Source: Shewanella psychrotolerans (GTDB lineage Bacteria; Pseudomonadota; Gammaproteobacteria; Enterobacterales; Shewanellaceae). From it: a stretch of 64,000 bases of DNA. The stretch spans positions 496,001 through 560,000 of the forward strand of contig NZ_CP080419.1 of the NCBI RefSeq assembly GCF_019457595.1, read 5' to 3'. The translations under genes were made by a program, and so were the position numbers. The notes under the pieces were generated by a model. That model had not been told where the DNA came from. It was given only the letters and a program-made list of their open reading frames with translations, and did no database searches. Shown here in pieces: positions 54,807 through 63,088 of the stretch (position 1 is the stretch's first letter; each line of letters begins with the position of its first letter).

Positions 54807-55970
54807 ATGAAACGGATTTTGTTATCCCTGCTTGTGTTATCTCATCAGGCGGCTGCCGTTGCACCCTTGATTGAAACCCCAAAAGATATGGAGCCCACCT
54901 GGGTCGATGAGATCCTCGACGTGTTTGGCGCCGATGGTGAATTTGATGACAGCAAGCCCATAGATATGAGTTACCTGCCGACCGCCTATTACACGCCCGA
55001 GAAGAAGTTTGGCGTGGGCCTCTTGATGGTCGGTCTGTATAAGACAGAGGGCGCGGCGCCCGAGGAGCAGCCTTCATCACTGGTGCTCAACTCTTTTGTG
55101 TCGATGAACAACTCATACGGCGTTGAAGTGGAAAACATGACCTTCTTCAACGGCGGTAAGCAGCGATTGCTACTGGGGCTGGAGCTACATAACGAGGCGT
55201 CTGTTTTCTATGGCCGCGGGATTGCCGATGGCAATATTGACAGCAATCACCATGAGTTTGACGAGCAGCTCTACAGCTTTACGCCGCGCTGGATGACTCA
55301 GATGGCCGACAACTATTTTATCGGCGTGGGCGCCGATTTTACCTATGTCAGCGCCGACAAGTTCACCCGGGTAGAGGGCGATATTCCTCTGCCATCTGAT
55401 GGCATTTTGCCGGACAACTTTAGTTCGGGCCTGGTGGTGACCAGTATCTATGATTCGCGCGACTATCGCCTTAATGCCACCAAGGGCTGGTTGTTCCAGC
55501 TGGATGTGGGCTTGTATCAAAATAGCGAGTACGACAGTTTCGCCAAGTATGATCTTGAGCTGGCCAACTATATCGATCTCAGCAGCACTGCTTTGTTGAG
55601 CGCTATGCCTGGGCTTATTGCCTGGCAGGTGCAGGGCCACTTTACCAGTGGTGATGTGCCGTGGAACATGCTGCCTGATCTCGGTGGTTCCAGCGCCATG
55701 CGCGGTTACATCAAGGGACGTTATCGCGACAAGCAGATGATGATGGGCCAGGTCGAGTATCGCCTGCCTATTTTTCAGCGTTATGGCATGGTGTTCTGGG
55801 GCGGCGTGGGTAGCGTGGCTGGTAAGGTGAGTGATTTAAGCGATGAGCTGCTGACCTCTTACGGCACGGGATTCCGCTTCAAGATTAAAGATAACATCAA
55901 CCTGCGTTTCGACGTGGGTGTGGGTGAAAACGAAACCAACTTTTACCTCAATGTGAACGAAGTCTTCTAA
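54807..55970 (+). CDS. BamA/TamA family outer-membrane barrel without POTRA domains
   Basis: This 387-residue protein has a signal peptide (RILLSLLVLSHQAAAVA), a short periplasmic segment, then a 16-strand-type barrel of the Bac_surface_Ag family. The conserved core motif GGSSAMRGYIKGRYRDK corresponds to the (V/I)RGF/Y loop of Omp85 proteins, and the barrel ends NFYLNVNEVF. No POTRA repeats are visible, so it is smaller than BamA (about 800 residues) and may act as an OM insertase or channel. The next gene starts two bases after its stop, implying an operon. Confidence 0.82.
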   Translation: MKRILLSLLVLSHQAAAVAPLIETPKDMEPTWVDEILDVFGADGEFDDSKPIDMSYLPTAYYTPEKKFGVGLLMVGLYKTEGAAPEEQPSSLVLNSFVSMNNSYGVEVENMTFFNGGKQRLLLGLELHNEASVFYGRGIADGNIDSNHHEFDEQLYSFTPRWMTQMADNYFIGVGADFTYVSADKFTRVEGDIPLPSDGILPDNFSSGLVVTSIYDSRDYRLNATKGWLFQLDVGLYQNSEYDSFAKYDLELANYIDLSSTALLSAMPGLIAWQVQGHFTSGDVPWNMLPDLGGSSAMRGYIKGRYRDKQMMMGQVEYRLPIFQRYGMVFWGGVGSVAGKVSDLSDELLTSYGTGFRFKIKDNINLRFDVGVGENETNFYLNVNEVF

Positions 55971-55972
55971 GC

Positions 55973-56785
55973 ATGCCTAATTGTTCTGAGCTCAAGACTT
56001 GGCGATGGCCAAGGTCACTATCCACACTCTTGACGGTCGCCGTTTTTGCGGCGAGCCCGCTAGCGCTTGCTGGTTCGAGTGAGGTCGCCTCTGGCGGCGC
56101 ACCGATGAGTGAGGACAGATCGGCTGAGCAAAAGACACTTGAGCAAAAACCTGAGTGCACGCGCAGCTCAGAATACGACATCTATCTTAGTGGCATACAC
56201 ACAGGCACAATGAGCCGCACCGAGCATTGGCAGGGTCAAAGCGCCGTAGTGACCTCTCACAGTAAAGCCAGTATTTTAGGTATAGGGACTGAGTATCGTC
56301 AGCGCGCCGAGCTATCTTGGTCGACGGCAAGCGATGAGTGGTTAACGAATAAGTTTCATCAGCAGGTGAGCGGTTTTCGTAGCAGAGACATGCAGGTGAG
56401 TTTTAGTGACAATGGCCGCGCTGCACGGGTGGATCTGGACGGTGAGGTGACTCATTATCGCTCCGATGAAACTGCGCTGCGTGATGTGGATACCCTGGCG
56501 CTAGAGATCCGCCGATTGTTAATGCAGGGACGGAGCCAGTTTGCCTTGATTCGCCAGGCATCGGATGCGACCGAGCGCTATCAATACTATGTTAAGGCGC
56601 CGCAGCCGGTAGAGGTGGCCCCTTGGGGGGAGCTGATGCTGGTGCCGGTGGAGCAGACGGGCGCCGAAGAGGTGACCTACTATTTCGCTCCCGAGCTAGA
56701 TTATCAGCTTGTGCAGGCGCGCTATCATGGCATTCTGCTGCAAGGTCTGATTAAGCTAAATCACTATCGCTCTACTTGCGAGTAA
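55973..56785 (+). CDS. Exported DUF3108-like periplasmic protein
   Basis: This 270-residue protein has a signal peptide (STLLTVAVFAASPLALA) and a domain of many beta strands resembling DUF3108: EYDIYLSGIHTGTMSRTE opens it, followed by repeated strands (VTHYRSDETALRD, YYVKAPQPVEVAPWGELML, EVTYYFAPELDYQLVQ). The function is unknown. Its ATG is three bases past the stop of the BamA-like gene; the tight spacing makes it a likely functional partner of the barrel at the envelope. Confidence 0.7.
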   Translation: MPNCSELKTWRWPRSLSTLLTVAVFAASPLALAGSSEVASGGAPMSEDRSAEQKTLEQKPECTRSSEYDIYLSGIHTGTMSRTEHWQGQSAVVTSHSKASILGIGTEYRQRAELSWSTASDEWLTNKFHQQVSGFRSRDMQVSFSDNGRAARVDLDGEVTHYRSDETALRDVDTLALEIRRLLMQGRSQFALIRQASDATERYQYYVKAPQPVEVAPWGELMLVPVEQTGAEEVTYYFAPELDYQLVQARYHGILLQGLIKLNHYRSTCE

Positions 56786-57009
56786 CGCGCCAATTTTTCC
56801 CGTCTACATTAGTTTATCTATCATAAACTGATAAAAAGTGCATACAATCCACGAGTTTTTAGCATTTAAATTGCGCGCAATTTATTTGTGCGTTATGCTT
56901 ATGCCATATGAGTGTAATGCCGATATTTGATATCGCTGTGAACCCGTTCAATAAACGCTACAGGTGCTAACTCATAATAAATTAATCAGTTTTAGTCATA
57001 GGGGATACC

Positions 57010-57648
57010 ATGAAAGTTGCAATAACGATTGGCCAGGGTGTAATGATGTTGTTTATGACATTAATTACCAGTACAGCGAGCTATGCTGATGTAACAACTA
57101 AAACTGAAGCCGTCGCTGTCAATATCGATAAAACCAGCTTTAAGTGCATACGTGATATGACGCCTGTGCGCCATTTTTACGTAGATAATTTGTTAGGCAA
57201 TATTGAAGAAACCCTCGCAGCTGCCAATTCGCCTGAAGGCGCTATTTATCCCACCGGCTCTGTGGTGCAACTGGTACCGACCGAAGTGATGGTTAAGCGT
57301 GAACCGGGCACCTTTGCAGCAACTAATGATTGGGAGTTTTTTGAGTTAGAAGTAGATGAGGGGGGCTCTAAAATTGCTAAGCGTGGTTTTGTTGATGTTG
57401 TCAATCGTTTCGAAGGTAACTGCTTTGCTTGCCATGCTCCTGCTAGAGAGAAGTGGGACTTTATTTGCGAGTCTGGTCACGGTTGCGAACCTATCCCCAT
57501 CGACCATAAGATGACTGGTGCGCTGCAGCGCTCAGATCCGCGTTGTGGCGAAGAGGTGTTGGAGCCTGGTGATAGCATGGCACTGTTAAAACTTAAGTTG
57601 ATGGTTGGTGCTGGCTTGACTAAGCAGTGGCTCGAAGATCTGTTTTAA
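57010..57648 (+). CDS. Periplasmic c-type heme protein, cytochrome P460-like
   Basis: This 212-residue exported protein has a signal peptide (GQGVMMLFMTLITSTASYA) and one heme c site (CFACH, about residue 141) after a beta-rich domain containing EDGGSKIAKRGFVDV and VMVKREPGTF. The order fits cytochrome P460-type proteins, in which the heme motif is near the C-terminus. A further cysteine-rich tail (ICESGHGCEP) is present. Role unknown; P460 proteins often oxidise hydroxylamine, but that is not shown here. Confidence 0.65.
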   Translation: MKVAITIGQGVMMLFMTLITSTASYADVTTKTEAVAVNIDKTSFKCIRDMTPVRHFYVDNLLGNIEETLAAANSPEGAIYPTGSVVQLVPTEVMVKREPGTFAATNDWEFFELEVDEGGSKIAKRGFVDVVNRFEGNCFACHAPAREKWDFICESGHGCEPIPIDHKMTGALQRSDPRCGEEVLEPGDSMALLKLKLMVGAGLTKQWLEDLF

Positions 57649-57678
57649 CTCTTAAAATAGTTCACTTTGGCAATATGT

Positions 57679-57703
57679 AGGCATAGATTTCTTATCTATG
57701 CCT
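57679..57703. repeat. 10-bp perfect hairpin after the heme protein gene
   Basis: AGGCATAGAT / ATCTATGCCT with a five-base loop. No T-run follows on either strand, so it is a hairpin of unknown role between convergent genes. Confidence 0.6.
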
Positions 57704-57826
57704 AAGGTCGCTAGTTATACTCATTTTCTTGGTTGTGTGCTGTGACAGTGAATAGAGGGAGCGGCTATCATGGATGCACAAAACTCAACATCTATCTTTC
57801 TACTGGTTTTTGTGTTGCTGAGCAGG

Positions 57827-58834
57827 CTAGGTCAACGAAACCAGATTGAATATCCAGCCCATGACAGTAAATGAGATCAACAATAAAGCAAACAGTAGGG
57901 TGAGTAAGCGCCACTGCATGACCTGTTTTAACATCACAAATTCAGGAAAGCTCGCAGCAACCGTACTCATGCAAAAGGCTAATGTTGTGCCTAATGGCAC
58001 GCCTTGTATGAGTAAACTCTCTAATACGGGGATAACACCCGTCGCGTTGGCATAGAGAGGAATGCCCATTAATACCGCAAGCGGTACAGACCACCACTGA
58101 CCCTCACCTAGATTGGCTTGTAACCAACCCGCAGGCACAAATCCATGCAGTGCGGCGCCAATGCCCACACCGATAATCACCCATTTCCATACTCGGCCAA
58201 AAATTTCACTGGTTTCCGATTTCGCAAACTGATGCCTTTGTTGCCAGCTTAAGCTGCTAGTAGGCGCGTTTGCTGATGTCTCATTGGTGGTGTTTGAGGG
58301 GGCGGTTTGTTGTCCCCTAGCATACGCTTTGGCCGCCAATGGTTGCAGCCAGCGCTCCGCTTTTAATAGATCGAGTAATGCGCCGCCGAGCATGCCGATA
58401 ACGATCCCCGTTAAGGCGTATAATAGGGTGATCTTTAAACCTAATAGGCTAAACAGTAATAGGATAGCGACTTCATTAATCAGTGGCGAAGTGAGTAGGA
58501 ATGCCATGGTGATCCCTATGGGGATCCCCGCAGAGGTAAAGCCTAAAAAAACGGGAATACTTGAACATGAGCAAAAGGGGGTTATAGCACCAAACCCCGC
58601 GCCTAACCCATAGCCGACTACCTTAGGTTTACCCGATAAATAATCTCTAACGCGTTCGACATTTAGCGAGGCGCGTAACCAGCCTATGGCATAAATCATC
58701 ACGATAAGCAGAGCGAAAATCTTGCTGGTGTCTTCAATAAAGAAGTGGAGCGCTTGTCCAAATTGGGTTTGATTTGATAACCCTAACGTATCGTAGACGA
58801 GCCAATCGGCAAATACAGAAAACCAAATTAACAT
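57827..58834 (-). CDS. DUF318 family permease (ArsP/YraQ-like)
   Basis: This 335-residue inner-membrane protein has about eight hydrophobic helices. The family signature is FCSCSSIPVFLGFTSAGIP followed by FLLTSPLINEVAI, with the double Cys near residue 87. In ArsP such cysteines bind trivalent organoarsenicals. GAGG precedes the ATG. It is the last gene of an arsR-thioredoxin-permease unit, so metal or metalloid efflux is likely. Confidence 0.85.
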   Translation of the reverse strand: MLIWFSVFADWLVYDTLGLSNQTQFGQALHFFIEDTSKIFALLIVMIYAIGWLRASLNVERVRDYLSGKPKVVGYGLGAGFGAITPFCSCSSIPVFLGFTSAGIPIGITMAFLLTSPLINEVAILLLFSLLGLKITLLYALTGIVIGMLGGALLDLLKAERWLQPLAAKAYARGQQTAPSNTTNETSANAPTSSLSWQQRHQFAKSETSEIFGRVWKWVIIGVGIGAALHGFVPAGWLQANLGEGQWWSVPLAVLMGIPLYANATGVIPVLESLLIQGVPLGTTLAFCMSTVAASFPEFVMLKQVMQWRLLTLLFALLLISFTVMGWIFNLVSLT

Positions 58835-58878
58835 TGGTCGACCTCGCTAAAGGATGAAAAACCGAGTTAGTTTATTGA

Positions 58879-59127
58879 TTAATTGGCAACATTAGCTTGG
58901 GTTAATAGTTTTTCGATTTCGGCATGAGCAGGTACAGTTCCAGAAGAAACAACGATACCGTTAATCACGATGGCGGGCGTGGACATGACGCCATAATCTA
59001 AAATCGTTGCCATATCGGTCACCTTTTCAAGTTCAATATCTACCGATAAGTGTTTAGCGACTTGTTCTACATCGGCCGCCAAATTGGTGCATTTTTTACA
59101 GCCACTGCCTAATATTTCAATTTTCAT
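58879..59127 (-). CDS. Small thioredoxin-family redox protein
   Basis: This 82-residue protein has a CXXC redox motif (GSGCKKCTNLA, Cys at about 10 and 13) in a thioredoxin fold of the 'redox-active disulfide protein 2' type, with the cis-proline region STPAIVINGIVVSSG. It could reduce or hand over a metalloid or thiol. Its ATG overlaps the arsR stop (ATGA), and the permease gene is 44 bases after its stop. Confidence 0.88.
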   Translation of the reverse strand: MKIEILGSGCKKCTNLAADVEQVAKHLSVDIELEKVTDMATILDYGVMSTPAIVINGIVVSSGTVPAHAEIEKLLTQANVAN

Positions 59128-59495
59128 GTCGTTACCTTGTTTACGTGTGTTTGGGAGTTATTGAGTGTTTGAGAAGATTGAAGCAACGAGGTTTGTGCTT
59201 GGGCGTTTTTTTCCAGTACGGTCTCTACGCAGCCAACCATCTTTAATAGACAAGGAGTCTCGAGACGATAGTAGATCTGTTTACCATCGCGGCGACTACT
59301 GACGATCCCTACCTGTTTTAAGATTGATAGGTGTTTTGAGACCGTGGAAATATCGGCATTGATGCCATCGGTGAGATCGCAGACACATCGCTCTTGCTGC
59401 TGTATTTGTTCCAGTAGCCATAGGCGGGTTGGGTGTGCTAATGCCTTAAGAACTGCAGCGCGAGCATTAAGCCTAAGCTGTTCTTGTTCTGTCAT
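59124..59495 (-). CDS. ArsR family metalloregulatory repressor
   Basis: This 123-residue winged-helix repressor has the ArsR recognition region (ADISTVSKHLSILKQVGIVSSRRDGKQIYYRL) and a CVC motif (ERCVCDLT) of the arsenic/antimony-type metal site in the alpha3 helix. A further Cys cluster near the C-terminus (PCLLKMVGCVE) is present. GGAG precedes the ATG at 59495; an upstream ATG is less likely. It leads the operon and probably represses it by binding the palindrome about 50 bp upstream. Confidence 0.9.
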   Translation of the reverse strand: MTEQEQLRLNARAAVLKALAHPTRLWLLEQIQQQERCVCDLTDGINADISTVSKHLSILKQVGIVSSRRDGKQIYYRLETPCLLKMVGCVETVLEKNAQAQTSLLQSSQTLNNSQTHVNKVTT

Positions 59496-59542
59496 GGCAA
59501 TCTCCAAGCTGAATGCTGCTTTAGGGTAACTATCATTTTGTT

Positions 59543-59562
59543 ATTTGGCATAATAGCCAAAT
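59543..59562. promoter_or_regulatory. Candidate ArsR operator
   Basis: ATTTGGC-ATAATA-GCCAAAT is a perfect 7-bp inverted repeat with an AT-rich six-base spacer, about 50 bases before the arsR ATG, a common location for ArsR-type repressors. Confidence 0.55.
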
Positions 59563-59673
59563 GTATTTCACCTGAACAAGTATTGCACAAGATGTTTGGT
59601 CATTATCGTGATGCACTAAACACTTTATGCCGAGTTTGGGGGGGCTGCTTCGTAATGTGTCGTTAATATAGCG

Positions 59674-59705
59674 TTGGCATTTGTTGAGATTGGCATTTGT
59701 TGAGA
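59674..59705. repeat. 16-bp tandem duplication
   Basis: Two exact copies of a 16-base unit (TTGGCATTTGTTGAGA) lie head to tail with a partial third (TTGGC). They lie in the intergenic spacer, so this looks like replication slippage. Confidence 0.8.
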
Positions 59706-59742
59706 TTGGCGTTGAACGTCATTGAGTGAGTAACTCGCAGAC

Positions 59743-59774
59743 AAAAAAGCCGAGTGATCATTCACTCGGCTTTT
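59743..59774 (-). terminator. Terminator of the porin operon
   Basis: The A-run, stem GCCGAGTGA / TCACTCGGC and T-run lie 23 bases after the PstS-like stop codon on the reverse strand. Confidence 0.88.
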
Positions 59775-59796
59775 ATCACGTTAGCTAGGCTAACAC

Positions 59797-60192
59797 TTAC
59801 GGCTTTAAGATAACTTTTACCGTGTCATCTAGATCCGCTTCGTCGATATAACCAATGGCATTAGGGGTCGAGGCAATGGTAGATTTCATTGCCGCAGCGC
59901 TGCTGACTGTGGCGGGTGGATTACCCTTACCGGTAAATACCTGCTTTGACCAATATGCTTTTAATTGTGCGTCGCTCTTACTGGTCACTTTGTCGTGGAA
60001 CTCTGAGCGGGTAGCGTTACCTTCATCAAGTTCAAATGGCACCGCAGAAGATGAGCCTTTTCCGAGGAATAATTTCTTAGCATCAGAGGCTGAAATATCG
60101 CTTGCACCCGGTGCGCCAATTAATACTACGGCGGCTTGAGCTGAGACCATGCTGCATAGGCTAAGCGCTACGATAGAGAGTAGTTTTTTCAT
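59797..60192 (-). CDS. Small PstS-like periplasmic binding protein
   Basis: This 131-residue exported protein has a signal peptide (MKKLLSIVALSLCSMVSAQA) and the short phosphate-type substrate-binding domain (about 20-131): ISASDAKKLFLGKGSS, FHDKVTSKSDAQLKAYWSKQVFTGKG and the NAIGYID segment. It is much shorter than PstS (about 330), so it is a family of small PBP-like proteins often beside porins. AAGGAG fixes the start. It follows the porin gene by 11 bases and is co-transcribed. Confidence 0.85.
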   Translation of the reverse strand: MKKLLSIVALSLCSMVSAQAAVVLIGAPGASDISASDAKKLFLGKGSSSAVPFELDEGNATRSEFHDKVTSKSDAQLKAYWSKQVFTGKGNPPATVSSAAAMKSTIASTPNAIGYIDEADLDDTVKVILKP

Positions 60193-60203
60193 TATAGCGC
60201 TCC

Positions 60204-61433
60204 TTAAAATACCACGTCGAATTTAACGGTATAGACAGTGACATTGTCATACTTTTGCAACACATTGCTTTGGAAGCCGCCTGATGTATCGCCAAAGTCG
60301 GTGGCGTAAGTGACATCAAATTTGACGGCAAGGTTGTCGAGTGCATCCCAACGCAAGCCACCGCTGTATGAGGTACGTTGGCCATTAAATAGAGCCGCAA
60401 TCAGTGCGCTACTTTCACCGACAACAGGTCTTTGGTCATCATCTTGCGACTCATAATAGGCGGCTGTGACGTAAGGCGTGAACGCATTGATGCGGTAGCC
60501 TAGGGTAATATAACCAGAGTCAGAGTCGGTATATTGACCATCAACTTCTACTCGGGTCCACTCTGTGACGGCAAGGAACTGACCATTGTCATAGCTTGCG
60601 CCAACACCAGTAAAGGTGGCTTTCTCATTGTTGAGAGTTAGCAGTGGTACCGATGCATCGATAAAGATTGGCAAGCCTGTGTTTGGATCTTGTGACGGAA
60701 TCGCCACGGAGCGGCTGGTGGTACCATCTAAAGTGGATTGACCGTAAACCGCTCGCAAGGTCCAAGTTTCATCGGTCCATGTTAGGTTGGCGCCGAGAAT
60801 ATTCTTGATGTCTATGCCTGATTCTTCTGATTCACCGCCAAAGGCTTGCACCGTTAAGGTCGAGTCATCAAACTCAAGTGCATAGCTGACATCACCACCT
60901 GTGTAGGTTGTAAATGGTACCGCGCCATAAACTTCTTCAGGTGGACGAGCAAAAGGTTGGGCATAACCCACATCCAAATAATCAGAGTACATAAAAAGCG
61001 GTACACGTAGTTTACCACCACGCAGTTGCACCCCACTTTCGAAACGATGAGACACATAAGCCCATTCGGCTTCGACGTCCCAATCGTTTTCGCCTTTCAT
61101 CATGAGTTGCATCACGGCTTGGGTGTTATCGGTGATGGCAAAGATAGCTTGGAAACCTAGCTTACTCTCTTCGCTAAAGTCGGCAGAGGTGCTTGAACCC
61201 AAATAGCCCGAATTATTATCGGCTGTAATGTAGGCGCCGCTCATGAAGCCATTAAAGTTAAAGCGTTCAGTTAAGTTTGCAGTTTGTTGATTTTGCAAAG
61301 TTTTAACTTGTTGCTCTAGCTTAGCGATCTTCTGTTCATTAGTCTCATCTGCGGCAAAAACTTGCCCTGACACCAGTGCGACAGATACCGCTATTGGCAG
61401 CGCTTTTAGCGCCGTATTGAATCGTGTGTTCAT
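60204..61433 (-). CDS. DcaP-like/phosphate-type porin with N-terminal coiled coil
   Basis: This 409-residue protein has a signal peptide (ALPIAVSVALVSGQVFA), a short predicted coiled coil (QKIAKLEQQVKTLQNQQ) and a barrel of repeated strands, starting FNFNGFMSGAYITAD and ending with the usual aromatic C-terminus (VTVYTVKFDVVF). This layout is typical of DcaP-like trimeric porins. Of two adjacent ATGs the second has GGGAG at a better distance. It is upstream of the PstS-like gene and downstream of an MCP gene on the same strand. Confidence 0.83.
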   Translation of the reverse strand: MNTRFNTALKALPIAVSVALVSGQVFAADETNEQKIAKLEQQVKTLQNQQTANLTERFNFNGFMSGAYITADNNSGYLGSSTSADFSEESKLGFQAIFAITDNTQAVMQLMMKGENDWDVEAEWAYVSHRFESGVQLRGGKLRVPLFMYSDYLDVGYAQPFARPPEEVYGAVPFTTYTGGDVSYALEFDDSTLTVQAFGGESEESGIDIKNILGANLTWTDETWTLRAVYGQSTLDGTTSRSVAIPSQDPNTGLPIFIDASVPLLTLNNEKATFTGVGASYDNGQFLAVTEWTRVEVDGQYTDSDSGYITLGYRINAFTPYVTAAYYESQDDDQRPVVGESSALIAALFNGQRTSYSGGLRWDALDNLAVKFDVTYATDFGDTSGGFQSNVLQKYDNVTVYTVKFDVVF

Positions 61434-61471
61434 CATATGCTCCCGATAGGATCTATTTTTATATTGTTTGA

Positions 61472-63088
61472 TTAAACTTTAAATTGGTCGGTGATAGTGG
61501 TCAGCTGTTTGCTGACGCCTTCGATGTCGTAACTAATGCCACCTAGCTCATCGGTGGTGGCTTTCACTTTTTGAGCATTGCTCTCAATTTCAGCTACGTA
61601 TTGCTGTATATGTTCTGAGGTGTTGTGTTGTTCCTCTGTGGCGGCTGCTATCTGTTCATTGACGACCACGATTGCGCTAACCTTGTCGGTAATGCTGACC
61701 AATGCATCGCCCGCAAGTGAAGTACTTTGTACCCCTTCATCAGCAGTTTCTATACCACGCTGCATCGCTTCTACTGCCTGGGTTGAGGTTGAGCTTAGCT
61801 CTTGCAGTACCTGTTGGATCTCTTCTGTTGAGGATTGAGTACGTGATGCTAGGGTTCTGACTTCATCGGCAACCACGGCGAAGCCGCGTCCCTGTTCGCC
61901 TGCTCGTGCCGCTTCGATCGCGGCGTTAAGCGCGAGTAGGTTCGTTTGTTCTGCAATACCACGGATGGTGCCCAAAATAGCATTTACATTGCTGGTGAAA
62001 GCGTCCAGTTGATTAACCACTATAGCAGCGGCTTTTACTTCCTCTGATAATCGGTTAATTGTCGCGATGGCATTTGCCACAACGGTTTGACCACGCAGTG
62101 CTTCTTGGTTGGCGTTATCGGCCTCAGAGGCTGCATTGGTGGCGTACTCAGCTACGTGCTCAACGCTGACAAACATCTCGCGCATCGCAACAGATATCTG
62201 CTTAACCGATTGAGATTGTTCGGTGACGGTGATTTCACTGTTTCTGCAACTGTCTAGTAGGGTAGTCGATACTTTGCCGAGGCTTTCGGTGGTTCTTTGG
62301 GTGTCGGCAATAGAGGCTTGTAGTTTGGACACAAACTGATTGAACCAATGAACTAGCACGGCAATTTCATCTTTACCGTCATATTGAATGCGTGAACGCA
62401 GATCCCCTTCACCTTCAGAGATATTACGCAGTGAATCGGTAACACTATTGAGGGTCAGAATAATAGATTTGTTGACAAAATAACCCACCACGATCAGGAA
62501 AATAGACGCGATGATACCGATGGTTAGCATAGATGTTGAAGCGTTGTCTGAACTTTTGAGGGTGTTTTGAATTGATTGCGCAAACTGCTCAGAAAAGTCG
62601 AGTTGTTTAGCATTAAATTGCTTAAGCAGCTTATTATAGCGCTCAGCGTTTTCAGCGGCTTGGTTCTTAATTAGATTAAAATCGACATCATCCTTTAGAA
62701 ACTCGTTGACCAACCCTCTCGCTTTTTGATGATAAAGCTTGAGATCTCTGCTCATGGATAGGGCTTGTTCGGCCTCGTTAGGCAGCAGCTGACCTATGTC
62801 ATTTAAGTTCTTCACGATTTGCTCAACCATTTTGTCTACGGTGACTAATGAGTCTTCTTCTCCTGTGGTGACAGCCGATTGAATATTTTGGTCGAGTTGA
62901 ATGATTAACCCATCATTGATGGTTGCCAGTTTCAATACAGGAAACAGTTGAGAGTTAACGTAGTTGAGGCGCTCGGCGTTATCTTGAACACTTTGATTGT
63001 TGATGACGAGAGAAACAATGAACGAAGAGATTGCCACCAGTGTTAATAACACTATTCTATGTTTGATTTTTAATTTGTTGAGTTTCAT
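61472..63088 (-). CDS. Methyl-accepting chemotaxis protein
   Basis: This 538-residue chemoreceptor has two membrane helices (about 12-32 and 185-208), a helical periplasmic sensor between them, a HAMP region (about 210-265) and a cytoplasmic signalling domain with the conserved hairpin tip ([32 protein letters not shown]). No PAS or Cache domain is seen; the sensor is a four-helix-bundle type. It is transcribed toward the porin gene 38 bases after its stop, so the receptor, porin and PstS-like binding protein form one cluster, and the receptor may sense the ligand they handle. Confidence 0.92.
   Translation of the reverse strand: MKLNKLKIKHRIVLLTLVAISSFIVSLVINNQSVQDNAERLNYVNSQLFPVLKLATINDGLIIQLDQNIQSAVTTGEEDSLVTVDKMVEQIVKNLNDIGQLLPNEAEQALSMSRDLKLYHQKARGLVNEFLKDDVDFNLIKNQAAENAERYNKLLKQFNAKQLDFSEQFAQSIQNTLKSSDNASTSMLTIGIIASIFLIVVGYFVNKSIILTLNSVTDSLRNISEGEGDLRSRIQYDGKDEIAVLVHWFNQFVSKLQASIADTQRTTESLGKVSTTLLDSCRNSEITVTEQSQSVKQISVAMREMFVSVEHVAEYATNAASEADNANQEALRGQTVVANAIATINRLSEEVKAAAIVVNQLDAFTSNVNAILGTIRGIAEQTNLLALNAAIEAARAGEQGRGFAVVADEVRTLASRTQSSTEEIQQVLQELSSTSTQAVEAMQRGIETADEGVQSTSLAGDALVSITDKVSAIVVVNEQIAAATEEQHNTSEHIQQYVAEIESNAQKVKATTDELGGISYDIEGVSKQLTTITDQFKV

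Noticed and set aside
57770..57874. 34-codon plus-strand frame overlapping the permease end
   Set aside because: It has a hydrophobic stretch and a GGAG-like site but overlaps the 3' end of the permease gene antisense and shows no other support.
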